12,420 nt of DNA from Acidimicrobiales bacterium (GTDB lineage: Bacteria > Actinomycetota > Acidimicrobiia > Acidimicrobiales > JABEUL01). Both the position numbers and the translations under genes were made by a program. Shown piece by piece: positions 1 through 7,423 of this stretch; within the stretch, counting starts at the first letter, position 1; each line of letters opens with the position of its first letter. Below the pieces are notes generated by a model. The model was not told the DNA's origin. It ran no database searches and was given only the letters and a program-made list of their open reading frames with translations. The stretch is from NCBI GenBank assembly GCA_013044465.1, contig JABEUL010000028.1, positions 1 through 12,420 on the forward strand, in the 5' to 3' direction.

Positions 1-384
1 CCTCGTTTCAATTTCGCACTTGCGTAGCCATACGCATGCACCACGCAAGCAATGTTGCCTTCTGGGTTTTCAATCTTTATATTTATGATTACCAAGATTT
101 ATAATTGGTAATCGCGCAATTTGCCCATGCTAAGAGTTTTTGTAGAAAAACTTTTCCTATCTTCTCCGCCCCATTTGGTTCATCGAAGAAGGCCACGCTA
201 TAGGCATTAGTTACATTACTACATATTTTACCTACATTGCAATCACACTCCGTTTTTTTCCCCGAAAAGTACACAACGGGTCATAATTATCCGATTTACA
301 AGCACTTTCCTCTAAAAAAGAGAACGATGCACTATCGGCAATAATCAATAAATCCTGTTCCGTCAGTCACAAACAGATGTGAAA
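1..384. other. Left-edge region without a convincing gene
   Basis: Downstream of the FAH-family gene I find no recognisable gene. A GTG-initiated minus-strand frame (274 to 89, 61 codons) contains a stretch reading AFFDEPNGAEKIGKVF that looks protein-like, but it has no Shine-Dalgarno sequence. A second minus-strand frame, in a different register, is open from a TTG at 95 to the left edge and reads IENPEGNIACVVHAYGYASA, which also looks protein-like. The two abut across the hairpin at 87-113, so they could be parts of one gene broken by a frameshift, or chance open frames. I do not recognise either product. A weak inverted repeat (CTTGCGT at 19-25, ACGCAAG at 43-49) is also present. Confidence 0.25.
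87..113. repeat. Perfect 9-bp hairpin
   Basis: GATTACCAA (87-95) and TTGGTAATC (105-113) are exact reverse complements around a 9-nt A/T-rich loop. No T-tract follows on either strand, so it is not a standard intrinsic terminator. It could be an operator-like palindrome or a transcript-end hairpin. Function unknown. Confidence 0.5.
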
Positions 385-1218
385 CTAGACGCAAAACGTA
401 GTCAGTACTCCAATACCTTCAATCTCAGAAGTTATTACATCGCCTTGGGATAGAAATCTAGGCGGATTGTATGACATTCCCACACCACTCGGAGTTCCTG
501 TAAATATCACATCGCCAGGGTTGAGAGTGACTACTTCCGAAAGCCTCGAGATAATTTCAGCCACTGAAAAAATCATCTGAGACGTCCTTGAATCTTGTAC
601 TATCTCACCATTTATTTTAGTCTTTAGGGCTAAATCATTGGGGTCTGCTAATTCATCGGGAGTAACTAAGCAAGGTCCGATTGGACCAAATCCTGGGAAT
701 GATTTCCCTAGACTAAATTGACCACCAGCTTTGACTTGAACTACTCGTTCTGACAAGTCTTGCCCAATCGAGAGCCCCGCCACATAATCCCAAGCCTTGT
801 CGCAGGAAATTTCGTGACACTTTATACCCATGACTACAACGAGTTCTACCTCCCAATCTACGTTGGAACTGGGTAATTTAACGTGCGCCCGATCTCCTGT
901 GAGACACGAGGGAAACTTTGTAAAAGTTGTAGGAATCTCAGGAAGTTCCATACCCATTTCATGAGCATGATCCCTATAATTCAAGCCAATAGCAAACACT
1001 TGACCGGGATGGGGAGCAGGAGATGAAAATGCAACTCCACTTCCAAGGGATACCGCATTTGACCATTTGAGCCCCTCAGCCCAATCTCTAAGTTCAATCC
1101 ATTTGTCATAGATTCTCCCCAAATCTGACCTAAACCTACCTTGCGAAGTTTTTTCAATATCGAGATACTGATCTTCCTTTATCAATACAGCTCTACTGTC
1201 AACTTGGGCAACTCTCAA
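385..1218 (-). CDS. Fumarylacetoacetate hydrolase (FAH) family protein
   Basis: Predicted 277-residue cytosolic metal-dependent enzyme of the FAH superfamily, whose members hydrolyse, hydrate or decarboxylate 2-keto acid type substrates; the exact substrate cannot be read from sequence. An N-terminal segment (about 1-65) precedes the FAH fold, which starts at GLNYRDHA (78-85). Probable metal ligands are E123 and E125 in DWEVELVVVMG and D154 in IGQDLSER. K172 in GKSFPGFGPIGP and GTPSGVG (241-247) are also family hallmarks, so the active site looks intact. The start is TTG with AAAGGA seven bases upstream; no ATG fits better. It is the last gene of the leftward cluster, 95 bp after thrC, in the place where other actinobacteria often carry thrB. 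A role tied to threonine or lysine metabolism is not implied by the sequence. Length and motifs are normal, so the family call is firm and the function open. Confidence 0.9.
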   Translation of the reverse strand: MRVAQVDSRAVLIKEDQYLDIEKTSQGRFRSDLGRIYDKWIELRDWAEGLKWSNAVSLGSGVAFSSPAPHPGQVFAIGLNYRDHAHEMGMELPEIPTTFTKFPSCLTGDRAHVKLPSSNVDWEVELVVVMGIKCHEISCDKAWDYVAGLSIGQDLSERVVQVKAGGQFSLGKSFPGFGPIGPCLVTPDELADPNDLALKTKINGEIVQDSRTSQMIFSVAEIISRLSEVVTLNPGDVIFTGTPSGVGMSYNPPRFLSQGDVITSEIEGIGVLTTFCV

Positions 1219-1225
1219 TTGAAGT

Positions 1226-1231
1226 TCCTTT
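1226..1231 (-). promoter_or_regulatory. Ribosome binding site for the FAH-family gene
   Basis: AAAGGA on the minus strand, seven bases before the TTG at 1218-1216. It decides the non-ATG start. Confidence 0.55.
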
Positions 1232-1281
1232 CGATTTGAACCCTTGGCGAAAAATTCTTTAACTTAGAAACCAATGAACAC

Positions 1282-1310
1282 TCTATAGTTTAAGCCAAAT
1301 TAATCTGCAA
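1282..1310 (-). promoter_or_regulatory. Possible promoter for the FAH-family gene
   Basis: On the minus strand TTGCAG (1310-1305) and TATAGA (1287-1282) are separated by 17 bp, placing a start near 1275 and a leader of about 57 nt. Both hexamers are imperfect (3/6 and 4/6). It lies in the largest gap within the FAH-thrC-hom part of the cluster, so separate transcription of the FAH gene is possible but unproven. Confidence 0.25.
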
Positions 1311-1313
1311 CAA

Positions 1314-2372
1314 TTAAAGTTCAAGTGCTTCTAAAACGTCTTCGATTTTCGGCAAGACCCTTCTTGGAACCGCAATTTGGCCAATGGCTATGTCGGGATC
1401 TTTTAATCCGTGACCCGTTAAAACACAGACTACGGTAGAGCCTTTTTCAACACCAGATGATAAAAGACCTGCCACAGATGCCGCTGAAGCCGGTTCGCAA
1501 AATACTGACTCTTCTCTAGCTAAAAATTTGTATGCCTCTAGAATTTGCTCGTCACTAACAGCATCTATGAGCCCGCCTGATTCACTTGCAGCTGATGTCG
1601 CTCCATACCATGATGCGGGATTTCCAATCCTAATTGCAGTTGCAACTGTCTCCGGATTCTCAACTGGATGACCCAAAACGATTGGGGCTGCTCCTTTTGC
1701 CTGGAAACCACACATTTTTGGAAGTTTAGTTGAAAGCCCCGCCTCTTTATACTGTAAATAGCCCTTCCAATAGGCAGTTATGTTCCCAGCATTGCCAACG
1801 GGAATAAAGTGCACATCAGGCGCATCACCTAAAACATCTACGATTTCAAAAGCACCGGTTTTTTGACCCTCAATTCGAGCAGGATTAATCGAATTAACAA
1901 CTTCAATGGGTGCATGATCAGGCAGCCTTCGAACAATCTCCAAAGCTTCATCAAAATTGCCTTGAACCTGAAGGACAGTTGCTCCGTGAATTAGTGCTTG
2001 AGCTAACTTACCGAGTGCAATATAACCATCTGGAATAAGAACTGCACATGTCATGCCAGCCCTTGCCGCATACGCAGCAGCCGCAGCTGAGGTGTTTCCC
2101 GTCGAGGCACACACTACTGCTTTGGCCCCGGATTCTTTGGCTTTGGAAATGGCCATTGTCATGCCTCGGTCTTTAAATGAACCCGTTGGATTTGCACCTT
2201 CAAATTTAAGAAAAACATTTGCATTAACTCGCTTAGAAAGCCTGGGAGCCGGAACCAATGGAGTAGCGCCTTCCAAAAGCGTCACAACGGGAGTTTGGCT
2301 ACTGACATCTAAAAAGTCCCGATACTCTTCTATAATGCCACCCCATTTAGGCCGAGACGACTTGCCCGTCAC
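1314..2372 (-). CDS. thrC: Threonine synthase
   Basis: PLP-dependent lyase that converts O-phospho-L-homoserine to L-threonine, the last step of threonine biosynthesis. The 352-residue length matches the short actinobacterial type. The PLP-binding lysine is K67 in NPTGSFKDRG. STGNTSAAAAAYAARAG (90 onward) and PVGNAGNITAYWKGY (191 onward) are the substrate- and phosphate-binding loops of fold-type II PLP enzymes. The start is GTG, with GGAGG six bases upstream. The GTG overlaps the hom stop codon by 4 nt (GTGA), so translation is probably coupled to hom. Its substrate requires homoserine kinase (thrB), which is not found next to it here, unlike in Mycobacterium tuberculosis where thrB follows thrC. 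No missing key residues seen. Confidence 0.96.
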   Translation of the reverse strand: MTGKSSRPKWGGIIEEYRDFLDVSSQTPVVTLLEGATPLVPAPRLSKRVNANVFLKFEGANPTGSFKDRGMTMAISKAKESGAKAVVCASTGNTSAAAAAYAARAGMTCAVLIPDGYIALGKLAQALIHGATVLQVQGNFDEALEIVRRLPDHAPIEVVNSINPARIEGQKTGAFEIVDVLGDAPDVHFIPVGNAGNITAYWKGYLQYKEAGLSTKLPKMCGFQAKGAAPIVLGHPVENPETVATAIRIGNPASWYGATSAASESGGLIDAVSDEQILEAYKFLAREESVFCEPASAASVAGLLSSGVEKGSTVVCVLTGHGLKDPDIAIGQIAVPRRVLPKIEDVLEALEL

Positions 2373-3676
2373 TCCTGGCCTCCGTCAAGAATCCTAATAA
2401 TGCTGCCGACCTTTTTCACAACCGAAAGATTACCTAGATCTCTCTTGGTTGCTTGCAAATTCTTTTCTAGTGCAACATGAGTGAAAAATACAAGCCTGGC
2501 ACCCTCATTAGTTTCCACTTGCTCCATTGAAGAAATTGACACTTTATTTACTCCAAATATCTTGGCAACCTCAGCTAGGACTCCTGGTTCGTCAACTACG
2601 TCTAGTGCCAAATAGTAACGAGTGGTGATGTCATTAATGGGAGCAAAAGCGACTGTTTCTCTTTCTAAAGTCCTAGAAGAAGCCGCGAAGCTTATATTAT
2701 GCGCCGCATCCAATACGTCACCCAGTACAGCTGAAGCAGTCGGTGCACCTCCGGCACCTTTTCCATATAGCATTAGATCTCCTGCGGCCTCACCTTCTAT
2801 AAATATTGCATTAAAGGGCCCTCTCACCGAAGCAAGCGGGTGATCCGCACTTACAAGGGCCGGATGGACTCGTACACTCAATTTCCTAGATCCGCCACTA
2901 CCAGTGGAACTCCCTGGACCTTCCACCATTTCAATTATGGCCAAGAGCTTTACGACATAACCCATTTTGGTCGCATATGAGATGTCGTAAGACTCGAGCC
3001 CAGTTATGCCTTCTCGGAAAACATCGTCAAAGACTACATCTGCGCCAAAAGCTATTGAGGCCAGAATTGATGCCTTTGCAGCTGCATCCATTCCTTCTAC
3101 GTCTGCTTCCGGATTTCTCTCGGCGTACCCCAAATCTTGGGCTTGTTGGAGAGCACTTTTAAAATCAATACCAAACTCAGTCATCTGGGTCAAAATATAA
3201 TTTGTCGTCCCATTAACTATTCCCAGTACTCTGATTATTTCCTCTCCTGCCAATGACTCTCTCAAAAGCCTCACTAAAGGAATCGCTCCAGCTACTGCGG
3301 CTTCATAAAGTAGATCAACCCCTCCTTCATTGGCTGCACTGGCAAGTTCCATTCCGTGGTTAGCTAAAAGCTCTTTATTCCCTGAAATAACTGACTTGCC
3401 TGCTTTTAATGCTTTTAGAATTAGTGATTTTGCAGGTTCGATTCCGCCAATTAGCTCTACTACTATTTGGACATCGTCACGGTTAATCACACTTTCAGCG
3501 TCATTACTAAGTAGGTCCAAATGCACAAACTCAGGTCTTTTTTTTGTCAAGTCATTGACTGCAATTGCTTTTATTTCAAGCATTTTTTTCAAATCGCCTT
3601 TGCCAATCAGCGAGACCAAGGCTGATCCTACGTTTCCACAGCCCAGCAAACCAACACCAACTGGCATTTTTCCCAT
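2369..3676 (-). CDS. hom: Homoserine dehydrogenase with C-terminal ACT domain
   Basis: NAD(P)-dependent reduction of L-aspartate semialdehyde to homoserine, the branch point from lysine to threonine and methionine. The 435 residues contain an N-terminal Rossmann motif (GLLGCGNVGSAL, 9-20), the SGNKELLA loop with K101, GIVNGTTNYIL (152-162), and the catalytic-region signature DLGYAERNPEADVEG followed by D197 and K201. A C-terminal ACT domain spans about 354-432 (YYLALDVVDEPGVLAEVAKI). The ACT domain is where family members sense amino acids, usually threonine, so feedback control is likely. A Gly/Ser-rich stretch at about 253-264 looks like a loop insertion before VRVHPALV. The start is uncertain: ATG at 3676 has no clear Shine-Dalgarno sequence, while ATG at 3667 (codon 4) has GGGA just ahead. 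It lies 63 bp after lysA and overlaps thrC by 4 nt. Confidence 0.96.
   Translation of the reverse strand: MGKMPVGVGLLGCGNVGSALVSLIGKGDLKKMLEIKAIAVNDLTKKRPEFVHLDLLSNDAESVINRDDVQIVVELIGGIEPAKSLILKALKAGKSVISGNKELLANHGMELASAANEGGVDLLYEAAVAGAIPLVRLLRESLAGEEIIRVLGIVNGTTNYILTQMTEFGIDFKSALQQAQDLGYAERNPEADVEGMDAAAKASILASIAFGADVVFDDVFREGITGLESYDISYATKMGYVVKLLAIIEMVEGPGSSTGSGGSRKLSVRVHPALVSADHPLASVRGPFNAIFIEGEAAGDLMLYGKGAGGAPTASAVLGDVLDAAHNISFAASSRTLERETVAFAPINDITTRYYLALDVVDEPGVLAEVAKIFGVNKVSISSMEQVETNEGARLVFFTHVALEKNLQATKRDLGNLSVVKKVGSIIRILDGGQE
2379..2383 (-). promoter_or_regulatory. Ribosome binding site for thrC, inside hom
   Basis: GGAGG on the minus strand within the last hom codons, six bases before the thrC GTG. 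It supports the GTG start and the 4-nt overlap with the hom stop. Confidence 0.6.
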
Positions 3677-3739
3677 ACTTTTACGCTACTTTATTAATGA
3701 TCACTTGCTGAAAATTTAAGCAATTTAGGCCGAATTCAC

Positions 3740-5059
3740 TCATTGATCAAGTCTTAGTAGATCTTCGGTAGTTTCACGTCTAATGACTAATCGATCCTGG
3801 CCTAAAGAGACAAAGACTACGGCAGGACGAGGGACTTTATTGTAATTGGAGGCCATTGAGTAGCCATATGCCCCCGTCACTGGAGTAGCGACAAAGTCTC
3901 CAACTTCGACGTCATCAGGAAGATGAGCTTCAAAAACCAAGACATCTCCAGTTTCGCAGTGTTTCCCAACCAGTCTGGCTTTCATTGGTCTTTGGGCATT
4001 GGCCTCTCTTGGCAAAAATGCCTCATATCCGCTTCCATAAAGTACTGGTCGAGGATTATCCGACATCCCACCATCAACTGCAATATAGTTTCTTATTCCA
4101 GGCAATTTCTTTATAGTTCCCACTTGATAGACAGTTATACATGCATGGGCCACTATCGACCTGCCAGGTTCTGCTGTTACTTCCACATCGCCAGCAATTC
4201 CGCTTGCTTTAACAGCTTTCTTGACTTCATCTGCCCAGCGCTTCATCGAAAGTTGGTCCTCACCATTTACATAAGCAACCCCAAGACCTCCACCAATTAC
4301 GAGTTCTTTAACACCAACCGAGTTGACTAAGGGCCCTATAGCTTCTATAGCAGCTAGAAACCCATCGTTCAAAAAGATCTGGCTGCCAATGTGGAAATGA
4401 ATCCCCGAGAGGGTCATTTCCTCTGACTCTTTTATAATTTCACATGCTTTCAAAGCCGCACCACTGGCAAGCGAAAACCCAAACTTAGTATCTTCTTGAC
4501 CTGTCCTAACAAATTCGTGTGTATGTGCCTCGACTCCGGGTGTTACTCGAAGAAGAACCTTTACTCTTTTTAATTTAGAACTCGAATCTAAAAGCATGCT
4601 AGCTAATCTTTTTATCCTCTCAATTTCGTCAAAGCTATCTACAACAATTGTTCCCACCCCTATAGAAATTGCTTCAGTTAACTCACGAGTCGACTTATTA
4701 TTCCCATGAAATACAATCTTTGACGGATCAATACCTCCCGCCATAGCAACTGCCATTTCACCGCCTGTGGAAACATCGATTCTTGATCCCTCTTCAACTA
4801 CTAATTCAGCCATTGCCCTACAGAGAAATGCCTTAGAGGCATAAGCTACGTTGGGTCCAAAAGCACTTATTGCTTCCTGTAATTTCACTCTTATTTCGTC
4901 TTCGTCGTAGATAAATAGTGGTGTTCCATATTTTTCGACTAGTTCAAGGACATTTACCCCGGCAATAGAAAGATCCCCGTTTTCACCAATGACTGAGTTC
5001 ATAGGAAGAAGCGCCAAATCTACCGGACCACCCATCCCTACTTTTTCATTAATTGGCAA
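3740..5059 (-). CDS. lysA: Diaminopimelate decarboxylase
   Basis: PLP-dependent decarboxylation of meso-2,6-diaminopimelate to L-lysine, the final lysine step. At 439 residues it has the usual family length. The PLP Schiff-base lysine is K76 in VAYASKAFLC. HFHIGSQ (221-227), IGGGLG (255-260) and EPGRS (297-301) line the PLP barrel. HCETGD (367-372) supplies the cysteine donated across the dimer, and GAYGYSMASNYN (397 onward) is the conserved C-terminal tyrosine segment. The start is read as TTG at 5059-5057, because GAGGAG lies eight bases upstream within the end of argS. An ATG at 5035 (codon 9) has no properly spaced ribosome site. Only 2 nt separate it from the argS stop, so the two are almost certainly co-transcribed and probably translationally coupled. 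Confidence 0.97.
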   Translation of the reverse strand: MPINEKVGMGGPVDLALLPMNSVIGENGDLSIAGVNVLELVEKYGTPLFIYDEDEIRVKLQEAISAFGPNVAYASKAFLCRAMAELVVEEGSRIDVSTGGEMAVAMAGGIDPSKIVFHGNNKSTRELTEAISIGVGTIVVDSFDEIERIKRLASMLLDSSSKLKRVKVLLRVTPGVEAHTHEFVRTGQEDTKFGFSLASGAALKACEIIKESEEMTLSGIHFHIGSQIFLNDGFLAAIEAIGPLVNSVGVKELVIGGGLGVAYVNGEDQLSMKRWADEVKKAVKASGIAGDVEVTAEPGRSIVAHACITVYQVGTIKKLPGIRNYIAVDGGMSDNPRPVLYGSGYEAFLPREANAQRPMKARLVGKHCETGDVLVFEAHLPDDVEVGDFVATPVTGAYGYSMASNYNKVPRPAVVFVSLGQDRLVIRRETTEDLLRLDQ

Positions 5060-5061
5060 AA

Positions 5062-6672
5062 CTACATCTCCTCTGGGGCACCAACGCCCAACAAATCCAG
5101 TCCAACTCCTAGGCCAATTCTAGTTGCTTCAACTAAATAAAGACGTGCCTGAACCAGTTGGGGATCCAAATCAGGGGAGATAACTTTGAAGTCATGGTAA
5201 AAACTGTGGAATTGCCCAGCTAACTTTCTAACCCAAGTTGTAATCTTGAACGGCACTCTTTCGTTTGCAGCTTCTCTTAGTATGTCAGGAAACTCTTCCA
5301 GAATCCTTAGAAGTTCAAGTTCACCATCGTGAGTTAAGAGCGAGAAGTCAACTTCATCTAATGAAATCCTTTCAATTCCTTGAGAATCTGCCTTTCTGTT
5401 AATCGAGGAAATCCTCGCATGGGCGTATTGAACATAGTAAACCGGGTTTTCAGAAGTAGTTTTTTTTACTAAGTCGATATCTAAAACTGTTGCTTGGTCA
5501 ATGGAATTAATCAAACTCATCAACCTCATGGCATCTGGACCGATGTCATCTAAAAGTGAATCCAAACTTACAAAGTTCCCACTCCGCTTAGACATGGCTC
5601 CACCGACAAGTGAAATCATCTGTCCCAATTTAATTTCGAGCTTGTCAGGATCGATTTCTAATGCTTTTACTCCAGCCTTTAAGGTTGCGACCTGACCGTG
5701 GTGATCCGCTCCGAAAATGTCGATCACTCGCTCAAAGCCTCTGATCAAAAACTTGTCCCTGTGATAGGCAAGGTCTCCCCCAGTGTAAGTAACATCTCCG
5801 TTCGATTTCACAAGAACTCTGTCACGATTGTCACCTAGTGTCGAGCTTGCCAGCCAAACTGCACCTTCTTGGTCGTACACCAAGCCAGAAGCCCTCAAGG
5901 TGTCAATAGTTTCTTGCACAGCACCACCTTCTTCAATCGAGGCCTGAGAGTACCAAGAGTCAAATTCAACCCCTATTCGTCTCAGGGTATCTTTTATGCC
6001 GTCAAGAATTTTCTCCGCGGCAAACCTGCCTGCCTCCGAGATTTCCATTGGACCTTGATAATGGTTGGCGAGTTCTGTCACATATGCGCCCTGGTACCCA
6101 TCCTCACTTGGAATTTCGCCCATTTTCCTAGCAATTAAGCTTTCGCCCAATCGGCGAATTTGGCCACCGGTATCATTGACGTAATACTCCTTTGACACCT
6201 TCCAGCCACATCTTGAGAGAATTCTTGCAAGTGAATCACCGTAAGCGGCCCACCAGCCATTGCCAACGTGAATCGGTCCAGTCGGATTAGCTGATACAAA
6301 CTCAATTTGGACTTTCTCACCCTGCCCCAAGTCATCTGTTGCCCATGTGGACTGGCCGGCTAGAACTACCTCTTGTAAAACGTCTTGTAGCCAACTTGTA
6401 TTTAGGTGTACGTTCACAAACCCAGGGCCTGCAATTTCAGCTCTGTCTAGGTGCTCCATACCCAATTTATTGATCTCATCCACTACAATTTGAGCAACTT
6501 CTCTAGGGGGTTTGCCAAGGCTTTTAGACAACACCATGGCGACGTTGGAGGAAAAATCTCCATGTTCTCTTCTGGAAGGTCGTTCAATCTTTATCTTTGG
6601 CCCAAAGTCACTCCACCCTAAATCTGAGGTGATTTTTGATATCAATTCTGAGAAAGTTTGTTTAGAAGACAT
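5062..6672 (-). CDS. argS: Arginyl-tRNA synthetase
   Basis: Class I aminoacyl-tRNA synthetase that attaches arginine to tRNA-Arg in the cytosol. The 536 residues are close to the usual 550-580. The HIGH signature appears as HVGN (135-138) in NPTGPIHVGNGWWAAYGDSL and the KMSKS region as MSKRSGN (360-366). The N-terminal add-domain occupies about 1-115, with the typical REHGDFSSNVAM. The C-terminal helical DALR anticodon-binding domain begins near NPVYYVQYAHAR (409 onward). The ATG start is preceded by AAGGA at an unusually short distance (3 nt). It is the first gene of the leftward cluster, driven from the intergenic region it shares with the divergent tRNA-Arg(CCG). Linkage to lysA-hom-thrC is typical of Actinobacteria. 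Confidence 0.97.
   Translation of the reverse strand: MSSKQTFSELISKITSDLGWSDFGPKIKIERPSRREHGDFSSNVAMVLSKSLGKPPREVAQIVVDEINKLGMEHLDRAEIAGPGFVNVHLNTSWLQDVLQEVVLAGQSTWATDDLGQGEKVQIEFVSANPTGPIHVGNGWWAAYGDSLARILSRCGWKVSKEYYVNDTGGQIRRLGESLIARKMGEIPSEDGYQGAYVTELANHYQGPMEISEAGRFAAEKILDGIKDTLRRIGVEFDSWYSQASIEEGGAVQETIDTLRASGLVYDQEGAVWLASSTLGDNRDRVLVKSNGDVTYTGGDLAYHRDKFLIRGFERVIDIFGADHHGQVATLKAGVKALEIDPDKLEIKLGQMISLVGGAMSKRSGNFVSLDSLLDDIGPDAMRLMSLINSIDQATVLDIDLVKKTTSENPVYYVQYAHARISSINRKADSQGIERISLDEVDFSLLTHDGELELLRILEEFPDILREAANERVPFKITTWVRKLAGQFHSFYHDFKVISPDLDPQLVQARLYLVEATRIGLGVGLDLLGVGAPEEM
5068..5073 (-). promoter_or_regulatory. Ribosome binding site for lysA, inside argS
   Basis: GAGGAG on the minus strand overlaps the last sense codons of argS and sits eight bases before the lysA TTG. 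It supports TTG rather than the downstream ATG as the start. Confidence 0.65.
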
Positions 6673-6725
6673 TTGTCCTTAATCTCTGTTTGGGTGGGCG
6701 AACTACTGCGACATGCTGGCAAAAC

Positions 6726-6755
6726 TTTACCAATTGAAGGCGCTTTTCTTATAAA
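6726..6755 (+). promoter_or_regulatory. Possible promoter for tRNA-Arg(CCG)
   Basis: TTTACC (6726-6731) and TATAAA (6750-6755) are spaced by 18 bp. The -10 matches consensus at five of six positions, the -35 at four. Initiation near 6762 would give a leader of roughly 110 nt before the tRNA. A weaker pair closer in (TTCAAC, 17 bp, TTTAAA, ending just before AAGCC near 6838) is an alternative. Confidence 0.35.
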
Positions 6756-6775
6756 GGTTAGTACGGATCAACCAA
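6748..6775 (-). promoter_or_regulatory. Possible argS promoter, -10 overlapping the tRNA promoter
   Basis: On the minus strand TTGGTT (6775-6770) and TATAAG (6753-6748) are spaced by 16 bp, giving a start near 6741 and a leader of about 70 nt to the argS ATG. Its -10 overlaps the plus-strand TATAAA because the core TTATAA is palindromic, so opening this site could serve both directions. Confidence 0.35.
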
Positions 6776-6873
6776 CGGCTAGAAGACCCCATCTAGATAA
6801 GAATTTCAACTCAGAAAAAGTAACTGATTTAAAAGCCAGAGAAATTAGTAGAATTGAGCGGTCCACCCTTTTA

Positions 6874-6945
6874 GCCCTCGTAGCTCAGTGGATAGAGCAC
6901 CGGCCTCCGGAGCCGGGTGCGCAGGTTCGACTCCTGTCGGGGGCA
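6874..6945 (+). tRNA. tRNA-Arg, anticodon CCG
   Basis: A full cloverleaf folds by eye. The acceptor stem is GCCCTCG with CGGGGGC (one T-G pair). The D stem is GCTC/GAGC. The anticodon stem CCGGC/GCCGG encloses the loop CTCCGGA with anticodon CCG (6907-6909), which reads codon CGG. The T stem GCAGG/CCTGT encloses TTCGACT. The discriminator base is A (6945). The terminal CCA is not encoded; CTA follows. It is divergent from argS, whose enzyme would charge it. Confidence 0.97.
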
Positions 6946-7056
6946 CTAACAAAAGTGCAGGTCAAAACTATTAGCTAGGATTTCTTTGTGCCGTTGATTG
7001 ATGGCTAGATATGCTAACCAGATGCTGTCTAATTCACACCTGACCCCAAATTTGAC

Positions 7057-7087
7057 TTGATTTTCCCTTTCCCCTCATAAAAATCAA
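7057..7087. repeat. 8-bp hairpin inside the GGGGTCA inverted repeat
   Basis: TTGATTTT (7057-7064) and AAAATCAA (7080-7087) are exact complements around a 15-nt pyrimidine-rich loop. They are nested between TGACCCC (7041-7047) and GGGGTCA (about 7121-7127). The nested arrangement suggests a small mobile-element remnant, but this is inference. Confidence 0.4.
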
Positions 7088-7285
7088 ATTAGCTCTCGCC
7101 TTGATTGCTCTAGGCAGGTAGGGGTCACTTTCTCACCTTAAGAAGCAAAGCATCTTATTTGCTGGCTTTATATCTCCGCCCTAAATAGTCCCGTAGCCCG
7201 GGGAAAAGCAAATTAGGTGCGTCTCTTAAAGAAAATTACTGTCAGTGGCAACCTATCAAAGGAGGCAGCAAGAATTGTTAAGAAC

Positions 7286-7391
7286 TCCGACAAAATTGGC
7301 TCAAATACGAATCGTTAACCACTTTCTCAGCAAACTTTAAGAAATTCCAAATTATTTTCTAACACTCAAGTGATTAAATGATTTTGTCGGA
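7286..7391. repeat. 11-bp inverted repeat upstream of htrA
   Basis: TCCGACAAAAT (7286-7296) and ATTTTGTCGGA (7381-7391) are perfect complements, with 84 bp between them. The right arm ends about 32 bp before the htrA ATG, so it overlaps the likely promoter. It could be a paired operator, the ends of a tiny transposable element, or chance. I see no target duplication at the outer edges. Confidence 0.4.
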
Positions 7392-7411
7392 AGTAGAATT
7401 AACTTAGTGAC

Positions 7412-7418
7412 AAGGGAG
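7412..7418 (+). promoter_or_regulatory. Strong ribosome binding site for the HtrA-like gene
   Basis: AAGGGAG lies five bases before the ATG at 7424 and supports that start. Confidence 0.7.
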
Positions 7419-7423
7419 CCAAA

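Larger units (their letters stand above)
6946..7423. other. Intergenic region between tRNA-Arg and htrA
   Basis: 478 bases without a supported gene. The first bases extend a small hairpin with the tRNA end (GCACT...AGTGC), without a T-tract. The segment 7041-7125 carries TGACCCC and GGGGTCA in inverted orientation around a hairpin. Its minus-strand reading, GGGGTCAGGTGTGAATTAG, resembles sequences I recall flanking Y1/REP-associated transposases, so this may be a relic. Further right is an 11-bp inverted repeat (7286-7391) and then the htrA ribosome site. TAGAAT near 7394-7399 is a candidate htrA -10, but I see no good -35. Confidence 0.5.

Noticed and set aside
2053..2397. 114-codon plus-strand open frame, Ala-rich
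   Set aside because: Lies opposite thrC, whose PLP motifs are intact; composition follows the antisense of Ala/Gly-rich coding sequence and there is no ribosome site.
3923..4330. 135-codon plus-strand open frame
   Set aside because: Entirely antisense to lysA; no domain or plausible start signal.
6936..6965. Attachment site or integrated element at the tRNA-Arg 3' end
   Set aside because: No integrase gene and no second copy of the tRNA 3' end found in the window.
6658..6978. 106-codon plus-strand open frame across the tRNA
   Set aside because: It runs through the argS start, the promoter region and the complete tRNA-Arg gene, so it cannot be a normal protein gene.
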